Assembly: GCA_035490315.1 (NCBI GenBank)
Contig: DATHET010000080.1
Span: 1-43,638 of the forward strand
Reading direction: 5' to 3'
DNA length: 43,638 nucleotides
Origin: JADJQU01 sp035490315
GTDB taxonomy: Bacteria > Planctomycetota > UBA1135 > GCA-002686595
Under the pieces are notes generated by a model that saw nothing but the letters and a program-made list of their open reading frames with translations, was not told the DNA's origin and made no database searches. Below are positions 13,657 through 21,120 of this stretch, piece by piece. Numbering within the stretch: position 1 is the stretch's first letter; each line of letters starts with the position of its first letter. The translations under genes and the position numbers were made by a program.

Positions 13657-14915
13657 CGGCCGCGCGCGGGGCGGCCGGGTTGGAACATCAGGTCGACCTG
13701 CATGTCGGCGGCGACGCGCACGCGCACGGCTGCGATGGCGGGTGTGTCTCCGCGCAGCATCTGCACCGCAAGATCTCCCTCGAGAACCGTGGCTTCGTAT
13801 TCGCCCGCGGCATTGGTGCGCGTGGAACCGACTACGTCAGCGTCGGGCTCGCGTAGGAAGCGCACTTCGACGTCGGGGATCGGCTGGTCCTCGGAATCGA
13901 CGACCACGCCGTGCACATGCAGCAGCGACAGCGGCCGTTCGACGGACAGATCGAAGAGCCCGCCGCCCAGAGCCGCGTAACGCGCGCGAACGCGCACTTC
14001 GAGCGCACCGTCTTTGACAGGCTGGATGCGCAGGTAGGAGCCGATCGGGCCGAGGACCACGCCCTCGCCAAGGACCTCCATCTCGAAGCGCTGGAACTGC
14101 AGCTTGCCGCCGCCGCCCATGCGCCCCGCGGCCGGCTGTGTCTCCATGCGGCCGGACATCATCGCGCTCATGTCGGTCGCGCCGCGCCGCGCTTCCTCGC
14201 GAGCCTCCTCGCGGGTGCCGACCAGCTTGAGCGCGAGATCCTCGCCGGCTCGGACGGGGATGCGAAACGTCGCAACGGTATCGGAGCTCGGCAGGTGGCC
14301 GTGGACGAGCGGCTGCGACGCCAGATCCAGGGGCTTGCCATCGAGTTTGGGATAATCGGAGTGGCGCACGAGCGCGAAGCGGTAGCCGCCTTCGAGGATC
14401 GTCAGCGAATAGGTCCAGGCTCCCGCGCTGTCGGGCGAAAAGGCCGTGAAGTCGCGCCAGATCACGGCGACGTCGCGCTCGCTTTGCCAGGCGACCTTGC
14501 CGCTAGAATCCTCGATCGACATACGCACGCGGCCGGCGCTGGCGCGCGAGTAGGCGGAAGCGGTGATCTCGAACAGGGATTGCTCGCCGGCCTTGGCCTC
14601 GAAGGGGAAGGACGCGCGCTGGCCGGCTTCGGGAAGTCGGCCGATCACGAAGGCGTTGCGCGCGAGCTCGCCGCCTTGATCGCGCGCTTCGTTGTTCGCG
14701 GTTCCGCGCGCGGACTTCTGGATCGGCGGCACGGCGGGCATCGGCACGGCGGCGGGCTTCGCATCGAGCGCGGTGCGCGCGGGTGGAGCGGGCTTCTTCT
14801 GCGCCACTTCGGGAGCAGGATTCGACGGCGGCGAAACCATCGGCTGCGAGTCGGCCTCGCGCGTCGAGCTGCAGGCCGCGAGCAGGACGAACAGCGTGCA
14901 GGCCAGGCGTCTCAC
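13653..14915 (-). CDS. Lipoprotein with PPC-like and carboxypeptidase-regulatory-like domains
   Basis: This 420-residue exported protein starts at GTG 14915, whose GTGA overlaps the stop of the DUF1501 gene. The N terminus has a signal segment with the lipobox LLAAC, then a Pro/Ala-rich linker. Residues ~90-210 resemble a bacterial pre-peptidase C-terminal (PPC) beta-sandwich (FPFEAKAGEQSLFEITA ...), and a second similar region follows with a Met/Gly-rich loop. The last ~90 residues (LHVHGVVVDSEDQPIPDVEVRFLREP ... TRTNAAGEYEATV) are a CarboxypepD_reg-like Ig fold. It is the third gene of a tightly coupled unit with DUF1800 and DUF1501 genes, so it probably acts with them at the cell surface. 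The specific role is unknown. Confidence 0.75.
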   Translation of the reverse strand: MRRLACTLFVLLAACSSTREADSQPMVSPPSNPAPEVAQKKPAPPARTALDAKPAAVPMPAVPPIQKSARGTANNEARDQGGELARNAFVIGRLPEAGQRASFPFEAKAGEQSLFEITASAYSRASAGRVRMSIEDSSGKVAWQSERDVAVIWRDFTAFSPDSAGAWTYSLTILEGGYRFALVRHSDYPKLDGKPLDLASQPLVHGHLPSSDTVATFRIPVRAGEDLALKLVGTREEAREEARRGATDMSAMMSGRMETQPAAGRMGGGGKLQFQRFEMEVLGEGVVLGPIGSYLRIQPVKDGALEVRVRARYAALGGGLFDLSVERPLSLLHVHGVVVDSEDQPIPDVEVRFLREPDADVVGSTRTNAAGEYEATVLEGDLAVQMLRGDTPAIAAVRVRVAADMQVDLMFQPGRPARGR

Positions 14916-16138
14916 GCGCTCACCACGCTTTCCGCCGGGAATCCGGGGCCGAGCAGCAGCTCCGAATCCGCGCCGAACCAACCGGCGAGCACACCCGCGT
15001 AGAGACGGCGGAAGTCGACCGCGGCGGCGTAGTTGCCCGAGGCGTCGAGGTGCTCGAGGTCGGGCGCGGCGCCCATCAAGCCCGGGATCGTCTTGCCGCC
15101 GGCGAACATCATGATGTTGGCCGTGCCGTGGTCGGTGCCCGTGTTCCCGCCGTCGCCGCTCTCCGCGACACGACGGCCGAATTCCGACGTGGTCATCACG
15201 AGGACTTCGCCGATGCGACCGGTCTTCGTCAGATGCTGCAGGAAGGCCTCGAGGGCGCCGTCGAACTCGCCGAGCAGGCGATCAAGGCTCGGGCCCTGGC
15301 CGGCGTGGGTGTCGAAGCCGTTCTGGACGACGTGGAACACGCGCGTCGGCAAATCGCTGTCGATCACGGCCGCGACCGCGGCGAGATCGTTCGCGAGCCG
15401 CGTGCGCGGCCAATTCGTGCGCGGACGGAATTCCTCGGCCGCGCCGAGGCGACGCGACGCGTCGGCCGTTTCCAATGCGGCGCGCGCGAGGAAATCGCGC
15501 TCGCTGTCTCCGCCACAGGCCGCGAGCATGCGCTCGAGCGCGTCGACACGTCGCTTCGCGAGCTGCTTGTCGGCCGAAGCGGGTCCGTGGAATTCCAGTC
15601 CGGTCAAGCTGACCACCGCCGGTGGACGGCGCGTCGGACCGCGGAACGAACCGGGAAGCGCGCCGTCGCCGATCGCGAGCATCGACAGCGGATCGGCGGA
15701 AAGGGCTTCGCCGTAGGCTCCCAGCCAGCCGATTCCGCTGCGCACGTCGGCGACGCGGCCTTCGTCCCACCAGTCGCGGCTCTCGAAGTGCGAGAGACTC
15801 GGCGCGTCGTGGCCGACGCTGCGCCACAGGCCGAGCCCGCCTTCCTGGAAGCGCTTCGCGGTGTTCACCAGGCGCGGGTGCATGGCGCAATCGGCGGCGA
15901 TCGCGTGCAGCTGCCCGGCGGGCTTCGCCAGGGTCGGCCGGACGCGGAACAGGCGCTCGGAATTGATCGGCTGCAGCGCGGCCAGGCCGTCGAGGCCGCC
16001 GCGCAACTCGATCACGACCAGCCGACGCTCGCCGCCGCGCGCGAGGCGCGACGTGGCCCTGAGCCACGAGGGCGTCAAGGCGAGACCGCCCAGGGCGCTC
16101 ACCGTCGTTCCGAGGAAGGATCTGCGGGTCAGGTTCAT
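14912..16138 (-). CDS. DUF1501 family protein, Tat-exported
   Basis: This 408-residue protein belongs to DUF1501, a sulfatase/alkaline-phosphatase-superfamily relative abundant in Planctomycetota and of unproven function. Start ATG 16138 gives the Tat signal NLTRRSFLGTTVSALGGLAL. Typical segments follow: RRLVVIELRGGLDGLAALQP, HPRLVNTAKRFQEGGLGLWRSVGH, NGFDTHAGQ, and TTSEFGRRVAESGDGGNTGTDHGTANIMMFAGG, in which the E-F-G-R and D-H-G motifs are diagnostic. Its start lies 8 bases after the DUF1800 stop, and its stop overlaps the next start (GTGA). DUF1800 and DUF1501 genes are commonly paired. The upstream in-frame ATG is rejected because it would lie inside the DUF1800 gene and lose the Tat signal. 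Confidence 0.9.
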   Translation of the reverse strand: MNLTRRSFLGTTVSALGGLALTPSWLRATSRLARGGERRLVVIELRGGLDGLAALQPINSERLFRVRPTLAKPAGQLHAIAADCAMHPRLVNTAKRFQEGGLGLWRSVGHDAPSLSHFESRDWWDEGRVADVRSGIGWLGAYGEALSADPLSMLAIGDGALPGSFRGPTRRPPAVVSLTGLEFHGPASADKQLAKRRVDALERMLAACGGDSERDFLARAALETADASRRLGAAEEFRPRTNWPRTRLANDLAAVAAVIDSDLPTRVFHVVQNGFDTHAGQGPSLDRLLGEFDGALEAFLQHLTKTGRIGEVLVMTTSEFGRRVAESGDGGNTGTDHGTANIMMFAGGKTIPGLMGAAPDLEHLDASGNYAAAVDFRRLYAGVLAGWFGADSELLLGPGFPAESVVSA

Positions 16139-16146
16139 GGGAGCGT

Positions 16147-17583
16147 TCAGGCGAGTGCGAATTCCGGAGAGCACAGCAGCATGTGCACGACCGCGCGCAC
16201 GCGCTCGCGGCGCTCGTGGTCGCGCGAGGCTCCGCTGGCGGTCACCGGCAGGGCTTCATCGAGGTGGCTTGCGACGACGGCGCGAGCGGCGGGCTGGAGT
16301 TCGCGGTGCAGCAGATGCGCGCTCAAGCGATTGACGAGGGCTGCGCTGTCCTCGGCCGCTTCGGAATGGAGCAGCTGGAAATCCGCGGCGGGAGCGCCGA
16401 ACACCGCGCGCTTGGAATGCGAAACGGCCGAGAAGGCCAGGGCCAGCTCGTAGCGCTCCGCGAGCTGCGACGACTGCGTCCAGGCACGGCCGCATTCCCA
16501 GCCCGCGACCGAGGGCGGCTCGAACAATCGCATGCCCATGCGCGCGAGCCGCGGCTCGAGGCCGAAGGTGTGGATGTTGCGCACGCCGAGCAGACGCGCG
16601 GCGCTGACCGCCCATTCGACCGGCGACTTGTGCATCTGGAAGCGGAACTCGGGCGCGTAGAAGGCCTCCGACGTGAACAGAGCGCGCAGGGTCTCGCGGA
16701 TCGAGGTCTTCGCTCGCGCGAAATCGCCGGCGAGCCCGTCGACCAGCTCCGCGGGCGGCTGGTGCGCGACGAACCAGATCGCGAGCTTCTTCGCGATGAA
16801 CTGCGCGCATTCCTCGCGGCTCACGAGCAGGTCGATGACCTCATCGCCCTCCTCCTCCCCCGCCGCGCCCTTGCGCCCGCTGATCGCCTGGCCGAGCACC
16901 AGCTTGTCGTTGGTGTCGTGATCGGCGGAATCGAATTGGAAAGGCCCGCTGTTCCGATCGGGTGTGGTCCAGCCGGTGAACACGCGCGCGATCTCGGCGA
17001 CGTCGCGCTGCTGGTAGCGGTTGACGCCGAGCGTGAACAGCTCGAGCAGCTCGCGCGCCCAGTTCTCGTTGGGGTGCTTTTTCTTGCTGACCCGGTTGTC
17101 GAGGTAGACCAGCATCGCCGGATCGCGCGAGATCGCGCCGGCCAGCTCGCGGAAGCTCGCGGCTCCCAGACGCTGGAACGTGTCGTACTGCTGGCGCACC
17201 AGGCCGGCGCGGATCACTTTGCTCTCCGCCGTCACGAAGTGGTCGTGCCACAGCATGGCCAGCTTTTCGCGCAGGGGATGGGCCGTGCCGACCATGCGCC
17301 ACAGCCATTGCATGCGCAGGCGCGAAACGCCCTCGGTGTCGCTACCCTCGGTGGCCCCCAGCTCGGCCAGGGCGGTGCCCAGCTCCGCCTGGCGGCGGTC
17401 GAGGCCGGTCTCCGTTTCCGGCCAGTCGAGGAAGCTCGCGACGGCGGCTTCGCAGCCCAGATCGACCAGGCGATCGATTTCGGTCGGCGTGGCTCCGAAC
17501 CCGGCGCGGCGCGCGAGGTGAGCGGCGCAATCGCGGTCCCAGGGTCGCTCTGGAGTCGCGCGGAAGGGTGCCAACGATGCCAT
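16147..17583 (-). CDS. DUF1800 family protein
   Basis: This 478-residue protein belongs to DUF1800, an alpha-helical family usually encoded next to DUF1501. Recognisable segments are HLARRAGFGATPTEIDRL near residue 22, REKLAMLWHDHFVTAESKV, DPAMLVYLDNRVSKKKHPNENWARELLELFTLG, ARVFTGWT, FIAKKLAIWFV and PPSVAGWECGRAW. No clear signal peptide is seen, which is unusual if the partner is exported by Tat; piggy-back export is possible but unproven. It is the first gene of the DUF1800-DUF1501-lipoprotein unit. The biochemical function of the family is not established. Confidence 0.9.
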   Translation of the reverse strand: MASLAPFRATPERPWDRDCAAHLARRAGFGATPTEIDRLVDLGCEAAVASFLDWPETETGLDRRQAELGTALAELGATEGSDTEGVSRLRMQWLWRMVGTAHPLREKLAMLWHDHFVTAESKVIRAGLVRQQYDTFQRLGAASFRELAGAISRDPAMLVYLDNRVSKKKHPNENWARELLELFTLGVNRYQQRDVAEIARVFTGWTTPDRNSGPFQFDSADHDTNDKLVLGQAISGRKGAAGEEEGDEVIDLLVSREECAQFIAKKLAIWFVAHQPPAELVDGLAGDFARAKTSIRETLRALFTSEAFYAPEFRFQMHKSPVEWAVSAARLLGVRNIHTFGLEPRLARMGMRLFEPPSVAGWECGRAWTQSSQLAERYELALAFSAVSHSKRAVFGAPAADFQLLHSEAAEDSAALVNRLSAHLLHRELQPAARAVVASHLDEALPVTASGASRDHERRERVRAVVHMLLCSPEFALA

Positions 17584-17602
17584 GGCAGCAGATTAGCACC
17601 AG

Positions 17603-17656
17603 GTGGCGAAACGCCACGTCAATCCCCGGTAGGACGGGGCGCGAGGCGGTTTTTTT
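17603..17656. terminator. Paired short hairpins followed by a T tract
   Basis: GTGGCG-AAA-CGCCAC (17603-17617) and CCCCG-N6-CGGGG (17624-17639) lie in the 75-bp gap between two minus-strand genes, next to a run of T at 17649-17656. The T tract is on the wrong side for the minus-strand gene upstream, so a terminator role is only tentative. The first hairpin lies in the leader region of the DUF1800 gene. Confidence 0.35.
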
Positions 17657-17658
17657 CG

Positions 17659-19644
17659 TCAGCGCAGGATCCAGCGCAGATCGCGCTCGACGGAGCGCAC
17701 GCCTTCGTAGATGTCGAATTCGTTCGGAGTCTCGAGCGCGCCAGGCCAGATGTCCATCACCCAGGTGCCGGGCTCGAGCCCGTCGATCTGGAAGTGACCT
17801 CCTTCGACCACCGCGCCGTCGCGGAATGCCGCGGGATAATCGTGATTCTTCGGGTGCAGGGAGATGAACAATTCTTGAGGCAGCGCCGCAGCCGGATCGA
17901 CGGCCGACACGCGACCTTGCAGACGACATCCAGGAACGATCAGGTCGCGCACCAGATCCGCTTCGGGAAGCTGGTGGACGCCGAGGTCGAAACCGGCCAG
18001 GGAGCATCCCGCCGCGAAGGCATGCACACGCCAGTTTCCGGGGGTGAATGCGACCTGGAACTTTCCCTGGTCGTCGCATGGCGTGGTGAGCTTGTCCGCC
18101 GAGCGCTCCCGTTCCAACGCAAGCCGTGGCGTCCCAGGAAACGGCTCGCCGAATGCGTTCAGCAGACGACCTGACCAGCGCGAAGCTGGCAGAACGCTGC
18201 CGAAATCGAGCTCGCGGTCCTCGCCGGGCCCCAATCGGATGCTCGTCTGTTGAGCTTCTCCACGGCCGTCGAAGTTTGCGTCGATCTCCATCACGACGTC
18301 GTACTCCGCATCGCGCAGATCGGCCAGGCGATAGGCTCCGCGCTCGTCGGTCAGGGTCAAGGCCGTGTGTCGCAGCTTCCGCAGGGGATCGCCATCGCGC
18401 ACGCTGGCCATCACGCCGACGCCTGGTCGCGGTCGGCCGAGATCGTCGAACACGGTCCCATGGATCGAGCCCGAGCCCAGCCGCAGCTCGAAACGATATC
18501 GGGGCTGCCGGCCGCTGAGGACCATGCCCGCGCCCAGGTGAGTCGGGCGATCGCTCGCGCTCGAGGTCTCGAAACCAATGAAATAGGTCGCGGCGGGCAG
18601 CTCCTCGAACGTAGCGATGCCGCGGGAATCACTGGCCTGTTTTGGACAGTCGCTCGGCCATGTGAACCGGCTGTCCAGCAGCTTGTGGAAGAACACCGCG
18701 TTCCTCCTCATCGGAAATCCCGGCCCCTCCTCGAAGATGAGCCAGGCGGTCACATCCGGCACGGGTGCGCCGTCGCGCGTGAACAGGATCTCGAACGTGG
18801 CCTTGCGTTCGGCGGCAGCGGGCTTCGCGGGGAGGACCGGCTCAGCCGGCGGAGCGGGAGCGGCGGCTACCTGCTCGAGCGCTTCGCGCTGGTTCGAGCT
18901 CTCCAGCGATGGAAGACCCTGGGTCGAGCTGGGCGTCTGCGTATCTGTCGCGAGCTTCACGTCGGTCGAATCCTGTGTCGAAGGCATCCACGCGAGCCAG
19001 GCGCAGAGCAGAACCGCGGCCGCCAGGGCAATTTTCGTCGTCGTGCTCATGATCAAGGCTCCGATTCCCGCGCCCGCGATCGTCGAAATTCCCGTCGTCG
19101 TGCTTGCGCTCCGCGAGCCGGTCAGCAGTCCGGCGAGGCCGAGCATGCGGTCGTCGCGATGCTCGCTGGAGAGACGCGCGCGCAACTGCTCCAAGGCGCG
19201 AGCGAGCCGCGTGCGCACCGTGCTCTCGTTGACTCCGCTGCGCCGCGCGATCTCCGCCGCGCTGCGGCCTTCGACGTAGCGGGCGAGCAAGGTCGTGCGA
19301 TACGGCTCGTCGAGCGCGAGCACGTGAGCCAGCAGATTTCGCTGCGACTCCGCGCGCTGGACGAGTTGATCAGGCCCCTCGATGTCTTCGGATGGAGCGA
19401 AGTGCCGCTCACGCTCGCGCCGCGCCACCTCGCCGCGCGCGCGCGCTCGCGCCAGATTCGAGATCACCGTCGCGAGCCACCCGCGCTCCTTCCCCTGCCC
19501 CGAGCGCAGAGCCGCATGCCAGGTGTCCTGGACCAGGTCCTCCGCCGCACCCGGATCGCGCACCAGTCGTCGCGCCAGCCCGGAAAGCCACTCCGAATGC
19601 GCGAGCAGCCTTTCGATCTCGGCATTGCTGATTTCTGCATCCAT
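17659..19644 (-). CDS. ECF sigma factor fused to a transmembrane segment and carboxypeptidase-regulatory-like domains
   Basis: This 661-residue fusion starts at ATG 19644. Residues ~8-80 form sigma region 2 (LVRDPGAAEDLVQDTWHAALR, GWLATVISNLARARAR). Residues ~103-160 form region 4, with the helix-turn-helix RSAAEIARRSGVNESTVRTRLARALEQLRAR. A linker with a Gly/Thr-rich patch leads to one transmembrane helix at ~204-220. About 440 residues then follow that should be outside the cytoplasmic membrane: a Pro/Ala-rich linker, then beta-rich CarboxypepD_reg-like repeats (SIHGTVFDDLGRPRPGVGVMA ... TDERGAYRLADL). A sigma factor tethered to the membrane and carrying its own external domain implies direct signal sensing or release by proteolysis. 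No anti-sigma gene is adjacent. The fusion is continuous, with no frameshift sign. Confidence 0.85.
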   Translation of the reverse strand: MDAEISNAEIERLLAHSEWLSGLARRLVRDPGAAEDLVQDTWHAALRSGQGKERGWLATVISNLARARARGEVARRERERHFAPSEDIEGPDQLVQRAESQRNLLAHVLALDEPYRTTLLARYVEGRSAAEIARRSGVNESTVRTRLARALEQLRARLSSEHRDDRMLGLAGLLTGSRSASTTTGISTIAGAGIGALIMSTTTKIALAAAVLLCAWLAWMPSTQDSTDVKLATDTQTPSSTQGLPSLESSNQREALEQVAAAPAPPAEPVLPAKPAAAERKATFEILFTRDGAPVPDVTAWLIFEEGPGFPMRRNAVFFHKLLDSRFTWPSDCPKQASDSRGIATFEELPAATYFIGFETSSASDRPTHLGAGMVLSGRQPRYRFELRLGSGSIHGTVFDDLGRPRPGVGVMASVRDGDPLRKLRHTALTLTDERGAYRLADLRDAEYDVVMEIDANFDGRGEAQQTSIRLGPGEDRELDFGSVLPASRWSGRLLNAFGEPFPGTPRLALERERSADKLTTPCDDQGKFQVAFTPGNWRVHAFAAGCSLAGFDLGVHQLPEADLVRDLIVPGCRLQGRVSAVDPAAALPQELFISLHPKNHDYPAAFRDGAVVEGGHFQIDGLEPGTWVMDIWPGALETPNEFDIYEGVRSVERDLRWILR

Positions 19645-19708
19645 CCGAAGTCCAAGGATGCAGTGGACGCGCCTTCCGTCCCGCTCTTCTCGCTTTTTTT
19701 CGGACCTG

Positions 19709-19803
19709 CGGTACGGAGCCAGGCTCGACCACGACACCCCTCGGTCGGCCGCGCTCCGCGCGGCCGACCGAGGGGTGTCGTGGTCGAGCCTGGCTCCGTA
19801 CCG
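19709..19803. repeat. Long perfect palindromic intergenic element
   Basis: This 95-bp inverted repeat centred on 19756 has 46-base perfect arms and a loop of about three bases. The outer end GGTACGGAGCCAGG is shared, with one change, with the element at 6183-6289, and both have a GC-alternating core, but the middle sequence differs. It lies between the patatin gene and the sigma-factor fusion, 65 bp upstream of the latter's start. In RNA it would form an extremely stable hairpin. Confidence 0.8.
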
Positions 19804-19845
19804 ACGTACGATCGAATGGGGCCCGCGAGCTCGGCGCCCGGACCG

Positions 19846-20961
19846 CTACAGGTTTCCGAGTCGAATCGCCCCAGTCGGGCAGTTGCGCGCGCAGGCGTGG
19901 TCGCGGGAGCACTCGTAGTTGGCGAGCTTGCGCACCGTCGCCTTGGGCCCGCGGGCCGAGAAAGCCTCGGTCTCGCACACCGCTTCGCACAGTCCGCAGC
20001 CGATGCAGGCGGCCGGATCGAGGCGGATGGAAACGAAGTCCCGCGGCGTCACCGGGCAAGTCAGCCCCTCGACGACCCGCGGAATGACCCAGTCGCGCGT
20101 CGCCGCGTGCGACGAAAGCACCCGAATCGCTTCGTCGTACCCGCGCTGCACGATATCGCCGACGTCGTCGAAATCGAATCTCGCGAGGTGGCCGACCTTG
20201 GGCTGGATCAGCGCCGTGTTGTAGTCGACGTGCATGTGCAGCGACTGCTCGACGATCACTTCCTCGGCGATCTCGAACGCGCGGAACATCGTGCTCGCGA
20301 CACGGCTCTTGTAATTGGGCGTCTTGTACGTCGACTTGACCGAGAGGTCGACCGCGATCACGAGCTCCGGCCGCAGCGTCTTCGCGAAGCGCAGCGGCAC
20401 CGCGTCGACGATGCCGCCGTCCATGTAGTGCCAGCCGTCGCGCTCGTAGGGCTCGAAGATTCCCGGTAGAGCACAGGAAGAATAGACCGCGTCGACGAGA
20501 TCGATCTTGTCGAAGGCCGGCGTTCCCCAGAAGACGCTGCCGCCATTTTCGAGGCGCACCGCGTTGCAATAAAACGGCACCTTCGTCTCGCCGAATTTCA
20601 CTTTCGGCAGCAGCTCTTCGAGACGCTGGCGGAACAGATCGCCGCGGTACATGCTCGGCGCGCGCACGCCCTTGAGCAGGAACTTGATCACGTTGAGGCG
20701 GAAGTAATCCTCGCGGTGCAGTCCGCGGATGATCTCCTCCATGCGCGGGACGCTGAACCCGCCGGCCGCCATGGCGCCGACCAGGCTGCCGATGCTCGTG
20801 CCGATGATCGCGTCGTACTCCAGGCCGAGGGTCTCCATGGCGCGGAGCACGCCCACGTGGGCCATGCCGCGCATGCCGCCGCCGCCGAGCACGAGCACGG
20901 TCCGCGGACGACGATGGTTGACGAATCCGGCGGACTCGTCGTGGTTGAGATCGACTGCCAT
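19846..20961 (-). CDS. Patatin-like phospholipase with C-terminal ferredoxin domain
   Basis: This 371-residue protein starts at ATG 20961, which follows an AAGGAAG ribosome binding site at suitable spacing. Residues ~20-300 form a patatin fold: oxyanion loop GGGGMRG at 26-32, nucleophile Ser 56 in GTSIGS, and catalytic Asp 181 in YMDGG. Such enzymes hydrolyse phospholipids or other acyl esters using a Ser-Asp dyad. The last ~53 residues are a ferredoxin-like unit. The first motif is CIGCGLCEAVC (Cys 319/322/325/329). The second is C-x2-D-x2-C-x3-CP (Cys 351, Asp 354, Cys 357, Cys 361), where Asp replaces the second Cys, as in some archaeal ferredoxins. It is divergent from a CoA-ligase/beta-oxidation operon. 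How redox chemistry relates to lipase activity is unknown. Confidence 0.88.
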   Translation of the reverse strand: MAVDLNHDESAGFVNHRRPRTVLVLGGGGMRGMAHVGVLRAMETLGLEYDAIIGTSIGSLVGAMAAGGFSVPRMEEIIRGLHREDYFRLNVIKFLLKGVRAPSMYRGDLFRQRLEELLPKVKFGETKVPFYCNAVRLENGGSVFWGTPAFDKIDLVDAVYSSCALPGIFEPYERDGWHYMDGGIVDAVPLRFAKTLRPELVIAVDLSVKSTYKTPNYKSRVASTMFRAFEIAEEVIVEQSLHMHVDYNTALIQPKVGHLARFDFDDVGDIVQRGYDEAIRVLSSHAATRDWVIPRVVEGLTCPVTPRDFVSIRLDPAACIGCGLCEAVCETEAFSARGPKATVRKLANYECSRDHACARNCPTGAIRLGNL

Positions 20962-21120
20962 GAGGAAGGGCTTCCTTACATCGGCGCGAGGCGCCCGGGG
21001 CCCGAGCGGCGCCCCGGGAGAGCCTCCCGAATCCTGGAACTTGCTGCCCTCCGGGCTTGAGTGCAAGGCCTCGCAGGCGCAACTTGTGCGGATGCAAGCC
21101 GCCGCGCAGGCCTATCGAGG

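Noticed and set aside
17649..17656. T run taken as a strong intrinsic terminator
   Set aside because: It would work only for plus-strand transcription, and no plus-strand gene ends there.
18250..20469. Long plus-strand open frame opposite the sigma-factor fusion and patatin genes
   Set aside because: It crosses two well-supported minus-strand genes and the palindromic repeat, and its translation shows no recognisable domain.
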